A DNA stretch of 64,000 nucleotides, from positions 1-64,000 of the forward strand of contig JBALXQ010000006.1 in assembly GCA_036960565.1 (NCBI GenBank). Direction: 5' to 3'. A program made the position numbers and the translations under genes. The notes below the pieces were generated by a model. That model did no database searches. It was not told where the DNA came from and saw only the letters and a program-made list of their open reading frames with translations. Each line of letters opens with the position of its first letter. Positions within the stretch are counted from its first letter, which is position 1. Below, one piece after another: positions 35,182 to 43,278 of this stretch. Source of the DNA: Bermanella sp036960565. GTDB lineage: Bacteria; Pseudomonadota; Gammaproteobacteria; Pseudomonadales; Oceanobacteraceae.

Positions 35182-37008
35182 TTAAAATTGCATGCCAAGG
35201 CTAACCGAAGCGAAGTCACGGTCTGATAGGCTATTGGTTATGCCCCCGGAATACTGGGTGTACGAAATGGCTGCGCTATAGGTATTTTGATATTCAGCAT
35301 TCAAGCCAAAACCCAGTGTTTTTTCACCTTCGATGAAGTTACCACCCGGAGAAGGTGAAACACCGTCAACATCGTAGCTAAAGGAGAAAACAGGGGACAA
35401 GTTTACACCTGCAAAGGCATCATTATACTGACCTACAATACGGCCACGGTATCCCCATGAGCTTTGGGTTACCGTATCCTCTACCGCAACACTGCCACCA
35501 AACTTGATGGCATTGGGGGCACTGTCATCAAAACCATGAGCATAGGTGTAACCCGCTTCGGCAATAACGGCAAAGTTGCTGGCACCAAGAACTTGATCAA
35601 ATAATTGAACACCTGTCATCTGGAGCTGAGTGACATCAAATGCTTTATAGACTGACGCTTTTTTTCCGGCAGGAAGTACCGCCACTTCCTGTGTAAACAG
35701 ATTTGAGAAGGCCAGGTTTTCGCTCCCCGTTAACAAGTCACCTGCCGCTATTACCGGACCCGTCAAAGCACCGTTTAACAGCAAGGTTCTGTTAATTTGA
35801 AACGGCATATCAAATTTATGGGTAACCTCGCCCGAGAGGGCGATAGAGCCGATGTTAGTGGCAAAACTGACACCGGCTAACTTTTGATCTTCAGGGAATT
35901 CAATAAAATATGTCAAGGGAACAGAATCGGCCCCCACCACACCGGCACCATAATTCAACTCACCACCAGTCGACACCAAGGCAACCAAAGTTGGTGCACC
36001 ACCCGGCACCATGGCGGCAGTCAAAGCTTCAGCTGAATCAGGGTCTGTGGCAGCGGCTAATAATATTCCCACTTCATCAACATCTTGTTTTATGGCACCG
36101 ATATATGGCAAACGACTATGAACGTTCATGGCATAAAAACCAAACTCAGTATCTAAGGCTTCTGAGAAATAACGGAACGCGATACCAAATTGTCCATCAG
36201 AATTTGGACGTATATCGGCGGAACGTTCAACATTACCAACCGCAGTCTCCACCGGGTTACAACCTTCAGCCACGTAGTCAACATTCGAAAAATAGGTGCC
36301 ACAACTTGAAATTACGGTTTCTTGAAAATCTAATTGATAAAAAGCCTCTGCACTTAGGTTATCGGTCAGTCCGATACTAGCAAAAGCCATATTAACAGGG
36401 ATCAAACCTTCCTTGATTTCGGCGCCAGGACGACGAAAAGACGATACATCAATGGGATTAATTTGGTTCACACCGCCCAGAATAAATGTAGACTCGCCCC
36501 AACTAACTACCTGCTTACCTAGACGCACATCCAAAGGCATGTTTAATACTTCAAACTCACCATACACAAAGGCATCCAGAACTTGGGCACCGGAGAATTT
36601 GGCCAACTCATGTTTATTTGAATCATCTAGAGAATTGTCATCTTCCAAGCTCGCATCGTGCCAATATTTTCCGCGCACAAATGCGCCCAGATTTTGATAA
36701 CTTACCTGTAAATCATGACTGCCTTTAACAATTTGAGAAAAGGCATCGCCATTATCGTAATTGAGGTCGCCGTTATTTTCGTTTTGCGCATTGGGCAAGC
36801 CCGTTACCGGATCGGCTTCTTTAATAAGATTTTCATCTTGCGCTTCCATGCGCCAGCTTGAACCTATTGATATTTGGCTATCCAAACTACCTTCTAATTC
36901 ACCCATAAAAAATTCGAAGCCTTGAGCTTGTGCCGCCATCATTAAGGGTATGGCTGCTGCCAGGTATTTTTTACGGCCCAAGGCCTTGGACATTTTTTTA
37001 GAGATCAT
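35182..37008 (-). CDS. DUF1302 family outer-membrane protein
   Basis: A protein of 608 residues from the chosen ATG. Signal peptide ending near AAQAQG, then FEFFMGELEGSLDSQISIGSSWR, the family N terminus. Conserved blocks include LRLGKQVVSWGE-type VRLGKQVVSWGEST, INPIDVSSFRRPGAEIKEGLIPVNM and GFYAMNVHSRLPY, and the protein ends with Phe (SLGMQF), as outer-membrane barrels do. DUF1302 proteins accompany DUF1329 proteins in loci for lipophilic substrates; transport across the outer membrane is an inference. GAGCGG four bases before the ATG supports 37008. Paralogue at 58214-60202. Confidence 0.9.
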   Translation of the reverse strand: MISKKMSKALGRKKYLAAAIPLMMAAQAQGFEFFMGELEGSLDSQISIGSSWRMEAQDENLIKEADPVTGLPNAQNENNGDLNYDNGDAFSQIVKGSHDLQVSYQNLGAFVRGKYWHDASLEDDNSLDDSNKHELAKFSGAQVLDAFVYGEFEVLNMPLDVRLGKQVVSWGESTFILGGVNQINPIDVSSFRRPGAEIKEGLIPVNMAFASIGLTDNLSAEAFYQLDFQETVISSCGTYFSNVDYVAEGCNPVETAVGNVERSADIRPNSDGQFGIAFRYFSEALDTEFGFYAMNVHSRLPYIGAIKQDVDEVGILLAAATDPDSAEALTAAMVPGGAPTLVALVSTGGELNYGAGVVGADSVPLTYFIEFPEDQKLAGVSFATNIGSIALSGEVTHKFDMPFQINRTLLLNGALTGPVIAAGDLLTGSENLAFSNLFTQEVAVLPAGKKASVYKAFDVTQLQMTGVQLFDQVLGASNFAVIAEAGYTYAHGFDDSAPNAIKFGGSVAVEDTVTQSSWGYRGRIVGQYNDAFAGVNLSPVFSFSYDVDGVSPSPGGNFIEGEKTLGFGLNAEYQNTYSAAISYTQYSGGITNSLSDRDFASVSLGMQF

Positions 37009-37207
37009 ATTTCCGCTCAATTCATTATTATTTTGACACTACCGCGCTAAGCCGATAGGACTAACAATGTATGATTTCTGCCTTTTCTCATATAGTCCTT
37101 ATGGGAATATTTTTTACCCCAATTGAAATTATTTAAGACACACCCAAGCTGAGTGTGGCTACTTTTAACACTCCATAAATATTTAAATGTGGAAGGAATT
37201 ATCGTTA

Positions 37208-37364
37208 ACAGGCTGCTGAAGAACTAAAGACAGGAGAAAATTCAATACTGAATTAGATATATCTAATAATGGTTTACTGTCCCTGACTTTAAACAAATAT
37301 GGGAATAAGAAACCAGTGTGATACTAGGTTTTAATAAGTAAACATTGCCATTCAGCAGACCTGC
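37208..37364. mobile_element. Possible MITE-like element or IS end remnant
   Basis: CAGGCTGCTGAA at 37208-37219 is mirrored by TTCAGCAGACCTG at 37352-37364, giving imperfect terminal inverted repeats around about 157 bases. These ends resemble those of some IS families (GGCTGCTGAA). No coding capacity inside; it contains the palindrome ATTAGATATATCTAAT at 37252-37267. No clear target duplication. It fills most of the 37009-37417 gap. Confidence 0.35.
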
Positions 37365-37417
37365 CCTGATACGGGCGCGATTAATTTAGACAGCCCCAGG
37401 TAAGATGCAACAGCCAA

Positions 37418-38461
37418 TCATTTTCTGCACTTCAGTTTATTATTTCTGTATTGAAGGGGTGTAGAGCCGCTCCAGCGTTTGAATGCACGGGAGAAGTTAC
37501 TTTGATCGCAAAAGCCTAAAACTGAAGACAACCTGGATAACGAAATACTTGAATCTGAAATTAAGTTGAATGCCAACTTTTGACGGCATGCATCAAGTAA
37601 CTCAGTATAACTAACCCCTTCCTCTGTAAGCTTTCGCCGTAAAATTCGCGGGCTTATCTTTAGATAATCCGCCACATTTGTTTGGTCAATATCATTAAAA
37701 GCCAAGTGTTTTAACAGATAATCTTGTATTTTGTATGATATTAGCTCGACATTAAATTTAGACAAGTATTCTTCTATCCAGTGATCTAAGGTGCTTGTTA
37801 ATACCGAATTTGAAAAATCTACTTCATCATACAGGCCTTGTTTTTCAAATACTATTTGGTCGAATTCGGATGAGAAATAGACCGCGCATTTGAAAAAATC
37901 TTCAAACGGTTTTTTGTCATGGAAAAATTCATGTTGAAAGTAAACCCCTTTAACCTTAAACCTATCCCCTGCCATGGATCTCAACAGGTAAAACATTGAG
38001 CTCATCAGCGTTTCAATGTTAACACCGCTGATCTCGCAAACATCCTCCGGACTCCGTTGGACTTGTACTACTACCTCTTCCTCACAGCCTTTTATGATGA
38101 CTTCCCGACCGCTATTTATGTATTTTGCAAAACGCTCTAAGCGCTTTAATGCATCGTACACATGCTGACTAACGGATAATGAAATGCCAAGAGTATCAAG
38201 AACGCTAGGTTTTATGGTTTTTGCAAGCCTTAGGCTGATGTAAGGGTCTTTAATGAGGGCCTGTGCCTTCAACCATATTTCATTTAACTTTGGATTGGCA
38301 ATGCGTGCATTGTTTCTCCGCAGGTCATCAAGACTAACACCCGCGCTGGTGAAAATGGCCTGACTGTTGCCACCATAACTTTCAATAATATTGGCGACCA
38401 TAATCGCCCAACTGCCTATGGTACTAGAGGTATGTCGATTGCTATCGTTCATTTTCACCAT
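37418..38461 (-). CDS. AraC-family transcriptional regulator
   Basis: A protein of 347 residues with an N-terminal OruR-like effector domain (about 20-205; YGGNSQAIFTSAGVSLDDLRR) and a C-terminal double helix-turn-helix (about 245-340; ADYLKISPRILRRKL and SSVLGFCDQSNFSRAFKRWSGSTP). It lies directly upstream of DUF1302/DUF1329 on the same strand and downstream of a thioesterase and hydrolase. It is therefore the likely regulator of the 31-43 kb block, possibly through the duplicated promoter module. An in-frame ATG at 38452 is an alternative start. Confidence 0.9.
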   Translation of the reverse strand: MVKMNDSNRHTSSTIGSWAIMVANIIESYGGNSQAIFTSAGVSLDDLRRNNARIANPKLNEIWLKAQALIKDPYISLRLAKTIKPSVLDTLGISLSVSQHVYDALKRLERFAKYINSGREVIIKGCEEEVVVQVQRSPEDVCEISGVNIETLMSSMFYLLRSMAGDRFKVKGVYFQHEFFHDKKPFEDFFKCAVYFSSEFDQIVFEKQGLYDEVDFSNSVLTSTLDHWIEEYLSKFNVELISYKIQDYLLKHLAFNDIDQTNVADYLKISPRILRRKLTEEGVSYTELLDACRQKLAFNLISDSSISLSRLSSVLGFCDQSNFSRAFKRWSGSTPLQYRNNKLKCRK

Positions 38462-38509
38462 TGGATCTGCCTTTGAAAGTCTATCAATGATAAGTCACCA
38501 TCTGTGCAC

Positions 38510-38640
38510 CTGAAACTAATTCCTATTTGTTTATATAAGTGCGAGCATGGATGAACGGCATATTTATAGCTCTTCAAGGCAAGATATCGGGTTACCTTCC
38601 ATGAATTCAGGAAAACCTTCGTATGGAAAATCCTAACGTT
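38510..38640 (-). pseudogene. Frameshifted LysR fragment
   Basis: The minus strand reads FPEFMEGNPISCLEEL, then after a frameshift YKYAVHPCSHLYKQIG. It aligns with SPEFVETHPVASLEALKNMPLIHARTHINEWE in the LysR protein encoded at 24335-25222, and the DNA is similar over about 110 bases. Only this internal piece of the effector domain remains. Confidence 0.7.
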
Positions 38641-38654
38641 TCTGGCTGGCCCTG

Positions 38655-39032
38655 CTAGGCATTTTTGGGGTACAGGATCATTTGCGTACAACGAAATAAT
38701 GCAACTTTTTTACCTGTCTCTTTATTCTGGACGACGGCATCCCAAACTTGTGTAGTACGCCCCAGATGAAGAGGTGTTGCAATGCACTCAACAGTCCCAT
38801 CTCGCACTGTTCCTAAATGATTAGACTTAAGCTCTATCGTTGTAAAACTCGAAGCGCCTTCCGGTAGGTTTTCGCCGCACCCATAACCGCATGCAGTATC
38901 CGCTAGCGAAACCACACTGCCCGCATGCAAATAGCCATTGGGTGCAATGTGCGACTGGGTAACTTTCATTTCTGCTCGAACTTCCGAGTTATCAACAATC
39001 GTTATTTTAATGCCTATAAGTTCATGAAACAT
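38655..39032 (-). CDS. PaaI-type hotdog thioesterase
   Basis: A protein of 125 residues, single hotdog domain. The motif HAGSVVSLADTACGYGC contains the family's Asp for thioester hydrolysis (HGG/HAG...D in PaaI-like enzymes), and TTIELKSNHLGTVRDG is the typical central strand region. It probably hydrolyses an aryl- or acyl-CoA in the cytosol. Its 3' end runs up to the LysR fragment. It belongs to the minus-strand block with the hydrolase and AraC regulator. Confidence 0.88.
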   Translation of the reverse strand: MFHELIGIKITIVDNSEVRAEMKVTQSHIAPNGYLHAGSVVSLADTACGYGCGENLPEGASSFTTIELKSNHLGTVRDGTVECIATPLHLGRTTQVWDAVVQNKETGKKVALFRCTQMILYPKNA

Positions 39033-39185
39033 ATCTTCACCAATATTTATAGATACTTCGGATCTTTCATTTTTCCCCTTGATGCTTGCCCTACATATTT
39101 ACAAAAACATTCTAGCCAACCTATGAGCGTTACCATTATTTTAACGTGTGGCTGCTAAATCATTTTCACAAAATATTAAGGCAGT

Positions 39186-39209
39186 CACAATCACAATCAC
39201 AATCACAAT
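39186..39209. repeat. Tandem hexamer CACAAT x4, intergenic
   Basis: Four perfect copies of CACAAT in the 388-base gap between the thioesterase and alpha/beta hydrolase genes. On the minus strand this lies about 155 bases upstream of the thioesterase start, where copy-number change could affect its expression. Confidence 0.85.
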
Positions 39210-39420
39210 GGATAGATTATAGGGTTTCACTGGCAAGAACGGCTTGGTAGTCAAGCCTAAAGGGAAACTCTTTTGTATCAAATCTATATTTTCTGAGACC
39301 CTAGTGGTATTGCTCAAGCGTATTGAATGCTAGAGCATGAAACTTTACTCCCGCCTCGGCGAGAGAAAGTATTTTTCTAATTTGCCAATCGATTTCAAAT
39401 TTAACTAGGATTCCAAATCC

Positions 39421-40368
39421 TTAGTTAAGTTTTTCAATAAAGTTTACAATGGCGTGTTCCATTTGTTTAAGACCAGAATGCTCTATTGGGTAATGACCTG
39501 CATTGTCTAGCATGACAGTATCTTTCTTGACCTTTTTAATGCGCTCCATCACCGGTGTGCTTATTTCTAATGGTGTCCAAGTATCCGCCGCTGGCTGGGT
39601 CAGTAATATTGGGCACACGTCAAAGTCTTCAAGCTCCATAGCAGGTTTGTGTGTCATGAGTGTCATCGCAAAATCTATGGTTACCCAGTTGCCCGCAGAG
39701 GTTTTGTCCGCGAGACAAGCCTTCAGAGCAGCCTTGTCATTAACTAACGCTGTCATTTTAGACAGTAGAGTCATAGGAACTTTAGTGATTTTTCCCAACA
39801 GTTTGGAGTAAAGTACCAACCCTTCAAACGAAAGTTTACTGCCCATCCATTCCCAGCGAACCACCTTCTTTTTGGTGTATTTCATGCGCATGTCCATAAA
39901 GCACATACCGACCACACCGGCCACATTTTTATCAATGGCTGCCGCATGATAAGCAAGCATGCCGCCCGCGCTCAACCCATAAAGAATGATAGGTCGTTCA
40001 TCTCGGCTTCGCTCATAGGCAATAAAGTCCACCACCTGATCAACCCAGTCTTGATAGCTCACCTTATGCCCTGCCGCGACATGGGTCTCGCCGTAATTAA
40101 GTAGATCAATTGCCACCGTTTCGTAACCGCGATCCGCCAATGGACGCCCTACAATGGAGGACATCATCCGACCGTTAGTACCCACACCATGAAGTTGGAT
40201 AATTTTATGTGTAGCAGTCTCATTTCTATAGCGGTCAAGATGAACTGTATGACCACGCCAGTTCCAGTAATCTTCCTCCGGCATGCTCTCGCGGTTAAAA
40301 CGATACTCTTGTGGTAAGTGGCTTTGAATCTCTCTCCAGCTTTGCTGGGACTCGTACGTTTGCTGCAT
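39421..40368 (-). CDS. Alpha/beta hydrolase
   Basis: A protein of 315 residues without a signal peptide. The oxyanion strand is IIQLHGVG, the nucleophile elbow GLSAGG, the acid lies in the TQPAADTWTP region and the His in DNAGHYPIEHSG. Ester or lactone hydrolysis is expected; together with SDRs and a thioesterase it suggests breakdown of an oxygenated lipid or cyclic ketone. It is expressed from the first copy of a duplicated promoter module (40370-40544) with GAGG five bases before the ATG. Confidence 0.88.
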   Translation of the reverse strand: MQQTYESQQSWREIQSHLPQEYRFNRESMPEEDYWNWRGHTVHLDRYRNETATHKIIQLHGVGTNGRMMSSIVGRPLADRGYETVAIDLLNYGETHVAAGHKVSYQDWVDQVVDFIAYERSRDERPIILYGLSAGGMLAYHAAAIDKNVAGVVGMCFMDMRMKYTKKKVVRWEWMGSKLSFEGLVLYSKLLGKITKVPMTLLSKMTALVNDKAALKACLADKTSAGNWVTIDFAMTLMTHKPAMELEDFDVCPILLTQPAADTWTPLEISTPVMERIKKVKKDTVMLDNAGHYPIEHSGLKQMEHAIVNFIEKLN

Positions 40369-40369
40369 G

Positions 40370-40544
40370 TTAACCTCGTCTCACAGGGTGAGTGAATGAG
40401 AAATAAGGCTGACTGCCTATCTCAAAATCTATAGGAAAATAGTATTGATTAAGCCCGGACGAGACAAACGAAATCTCCTAATTAAATGATTAGCGGTGCT
40501 AACTTATATTAGCTACACCCATGTTATTGCGGAAGAAAATCAAC
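40370..40544 (-). repeat. Copy 1 of a duplicated promoter module
   Basis: About 170 bases repeated at 42877-43051, both reading toward minus-strand genes. Shared parts, upstream to downstream: palindrome CTAATCATTTAATTAG (40478-40493, one mismatch), -35 TTGTCT, 17-base spacer containing CGTCCGGGCTT, -10 TACTAT, then the leader dyad CTCACCCTGTGAG (40380-40392) just before the hydrolase ribosome-binding site. Confidence 0.85.
40439..40467 (-). promoter_or_regulatory. Sigma-70-type promoter of the alpha/beta hydrolase gene
   Basis: -35 TTGTCT (40462-40467) and -10 TACTAT (40439-40444) with 17-base spacing. Both are conserved in the second copy as TTGTTT and TAATAT. The predicted leader is about 65 bases. 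Confidence 0.7.
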
Positions 40545-41074
40545 AGCTTAGCGGGCGATGTAGTGGCTTTTTAGTGGCCTAAAAATTTTACTCTGATGGT
40601 AGGAGGTACTTAAAATCCCTCCATTCATTACCGTGAAAATATGGAAAAAGGCCTCCCCCTGAATTAAACGTAGAATTTGCTCAACTGGCTTTAGATCAGG
40701 GTTTACTCTGCTCTAGATAGTCGCTAAATCGATAGAGGCTGGTAGTTCCACGTTTGACAAGTAGCAGAGCAAGCTAAAGCGTAAACATGATGCTAAATTA
40801 ACGGCTGGCAATCCTATCAGGGACGAGCAACGAGAAGGAATCAGACATAAGAAACCTCTATCAAAGCGTGCAACCACTTGTTAAGAGCTTCAATATTAAG
40901 TCGCAGATTTCCATGAAAGATAGCGCAGACGACCTGAGCATTCAAGCTAGTGAACACCTCACTTCAAACCAATCAGCGCATGCTTAACCTTGAGAAAATT
41001 TTGACAATACTTAATAACGTTGACTAAAGTCATCATCAAGCGATGAAGTCACTCACCGCTCACTAAAAAGGAGA
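40545..41074. other. Intergenic region, nothing recognised
   Basis: About 530 bases between the SDR operon end and promoter module copy 1. All frames are broken by stops and I recognise no gene, RNA or repeat. It may hold decayed mobile DNA. Confidence 0.35.
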
Positions 41075-41845
41075 TTACGCGATCGCTTTTTTGAAAATAA
41101 ACCTTGTGAGCATATTCGGTAAAAAAGCAATTGTCGCTAGTATATGTACTTCAAGCCCGCCAATGATGCGGTGCACCTTACGGCTATGAGCTGATTTCCA
41201 AACACCTTTAGCGATGTCATCAGGGGTTAATGTCACTCCCATTTTATTTATCATCCCAGAGTCGCCTTCTCGCTCCGTTATCATCGGTGTCTTCACATAA
41301 ATTGGCATAATGTCACAAACCGTGATGCCATACTGCTCAAATTCAATTTGCAAACCTTCTGTCAATGAACGTATCGCAAATTTAGTCGCAGAGTAAGACG
41401 CATGTTCTGGCACGCCATGTAATGCCGTAGCGGAAGAGGTATTGATAATGCGAGAGTCTGGCGTGTTCTTCAGCATAGCAATACTCGTATGTATGCAATT
41501 AAGAATACCCTCTACATTAACCCGCATCATCGCGTGGTGCTTTGCCAAAGGAATATCTTCAAATCGACCCAAGGCAAAGATCCCTGCGTTATTAAACAAA
41601 ATATCCATTTTTCCATTGGTTGCCTTAGAAAAATGTTTAACTGCGGGCTCTACACTTTCTGGATCAGATACATCCAATACTTTATAACAACTGCTTTGCG
41701 AGCCAATTTCCTGGTGAAGCGCAGACAGTCCCTTTTCATCTATGTCATATAACCCAACAAACCAACCCTTATTAGCAAACAATAATGCCGTTGATTTTCC
41801 AATGCCTGACGCAGCTCCTGTAATAAAAATGGTTTTCTTATTCAT
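41075..41845 (-). CDS. SDR-family oxidoreductase
   Basis: A protein of 256 residues. TGAASGIG at the N terminus, FNNAGIF, catalytic Ser in NTSSATAL, Tyr/Lys in YSATK. The hydrophobic C-terminal tail (LATIAFLPNMLTRFIF) is typical of SDRs that act on lipophilic substrates near membranes. It follows the SDR at 41900 by 54 bp on the same strand, so the two probably form an operon and act in sequence on one substrate. Confidence 0.9.
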   Translation of the reverse strand: MNKKTIFITGAASGIGKSTALLFANKGWFVGLYDIDEKGLSALHQEIGSQSSCYKVLDVSDPESVEPAVKHFSKATNGKMDILFNNAGIFALGRFEDIPLAKHHAMMRVNVEGILNCIHTSIAMLKNTPDSRIINTSSATALHGVPEHASYSATKFAIRSLTEGLQIEFEQYGITVCDIMPIYVKTPMITEREGDSGMINKMGVTLTPDDIAKGVWKSAHSRKVHRIIGGLEVHILATIAFLPNMLTRFIFKKAIA

Positions 41846-41899
41846 ATACCTTCACCCATTAAATAGTTTGTTTGTTGGCGTTCAATTACAGTTGGATAT

Positions 41900-42802
41900 T
41901 TATTTCCTACGCTCGTTAGAGTTAACCTTGTGTAATGGCTGTTCTTTATTACTTGCAATTGAGCGGCCTTCAATTTTTTTAATAACGCGATGGGCGACCT
42001 TATCCTTATCTAGCCAGTAATCGGATATCGCACTCATCAAACCTCGCATAATTGAGAGCGGAGCCCAACGTTTGGGCGCATGAATCCGAGCCTTTCGTTT
42101 GACAATGTCCTTTGCCACGGCAGCGGCTATAAACTCGGGGGAAACAGCTTTCCCCAAGGGGCCTTTAAAAAACCTTGCCCTCAATTGACTGGCCAATTCA
42201 TCACCACCAAAAGCGCTTTTAGAAAAAGGAGTAGCCACCCAGCCTGGGTATAAAACGCCGGCACTGGCCCCAGTACCAGCCAACTCTGATCGCAATGCAC
42301 GGGTGTACGCTTCAACCCCAGCTTTTGCAGCTGCATACGGTGCATTTAGAACGCCATTGCAATAAGCGTAAATGGATGAGGTCACCAATATATGGCCTTG
42401 AGAGGCAAGGATATCAGGCAAAAAAGCTTTAACCGTGCGGGTCACACCTAGCAGGTCAACTTCAATCACCCTCTCGAAAATATTGTCGTTCATTTTTGCA
42501 ATCGTGGTTGGCGGATCGCAAGCGATACCGGCATTAGCAAAAATAAAATCTATATGACCAAAGTCTGAAAGTACCTTTTCTCGAACCTTCATTAAATTAT
42601 CTACACTCGTCACATCCAGCGCTATACCCATAGCACGTACGGAGCCGAGCTCGATGACCAATTCATCTAGCAGTGATTGCTTGAGATCTGTCGCGATTAT
42701 TATCGCACCCTGCGAATGCAAATCTTTAGCAACCGCTTTACCTATGCCCCCGGCTGCCCCAGTAATAACGGCAACCTTTCCAGCAATATTAAATTTTTTC
42801 AT
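41900..42802 (-). CDS. SDR-family oxidoreductase
   Basis: A protein of 300 residues. TGAAGGIG near residues 15-22, NAGIAC, catalytic Ser in TSSIYAY, Tyr/Lys in YAAAKAG. A basic C-terminal extension (KRKARIHAPKRWAPLSIMRG...) resembles SDRs annotated with steroid or lipid substrates. GGGTG four bases before the ATG. First gene of a two-SDR operon downstream of promoter module copy 2. Confidence 0.9.
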   Translation of the reverse strand: MKKFNIAGKVAVITGAAGGIGKAVAKDLHSQGAIIIATDLKQSLLDELVIELGSVRAMGIALDVTSVDNLMKVREKVLSDFGHIDFIFANAGIACDPPTTIAKMNDNIFERVIEVDLLGVTRTVKAFLPDILASQGHILVTSSIYAYCNGVLNAPYAAAKAGVEAYTRALRSELAGTGASAGVLYPGWVATPFSKSAFGGDELASQLRARFFKGPLGKAVSPEFIAAAVAKDIVKRKARIHAPKRWAPLSIMRGLMSAISDYWLDKDKVAHRVIKKIEGRSIASNKEQPLHKVNSNERRK

Positions 42803-42876
42803 GATTCACCCAGATTAAATATATTATCAATAGTTTGACAAGCATCCGTGCTAGCAAGGAAAGCTATTTACTCATA

Positions 42877-43051
42877 TTAAACTCGTCTCATAGGATGAGT
42901 GAATGAGAGATAAGACTGACTGCCATCTTAAAATCTATATAAAAATATTATTAACAAAGCCCGGACGAAACAAACGAATTCTCCTAATCAAATGATTAGT
43001 GCTGCTAACTTATGTTAATTAGACCTAGGTTCTTGCAGGAGAAATTCAAAA
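42877..43051 (-). repeat. Copy 2 of the duplicated promoter module
   Basis: Matches 40370-40544. The upstream palindrome here is perfect (CTAATCA-AA-TGATTAG, 42984-42999). The leader dyad is CTCATCCTATGAG (42887-42899) against CTCACCCTGTGAG in copy 1, so both arms changed together. The ATG that follows the module reads ATGAGTAAATAG, a dead three-codon frame. The SDR gene starts about 75 bases further on. Confidence 0.85.
42945..42973 (-). promoter_or_regulatory. Sigma-70-type promoter of the two-SDR operon
   Basis: -35 TTGTTT (42968-42973), -10 TAATAT (42945-42950), 17-base spacing, in the same place as in module copy 1. Between 43052 and 43278 I see no gene. Confidence 0.7.
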
Positions 43052-43278
43052 GTCCGCCAGGGGCGGGGGGCAGGATTTGGGCTTACGCCACTTTTGTATT
43101 GATGAGGTCTTGCTTGATTCATTGCGACACCGCTATTTCTGATATTCAGCTAATACAATGAAAATTTGAGTCCGAATAGAACATAACGTTTTTGAGGTTT
43201 TCAATTAACGAGAATTATTTAGAAAGTCCAACATAAAGGGAGCCGTCACTTTTTCAAGCAGCGACCCCCGCTATAAAA

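Noticed and set aside
38455..38691. 78-codon minus-strand frame between the AraC and thioesterase genes
   Set aside because: Its middle is a frameshifted LysR fragment and its start overlaps the thioesterase 3' end in another frame.
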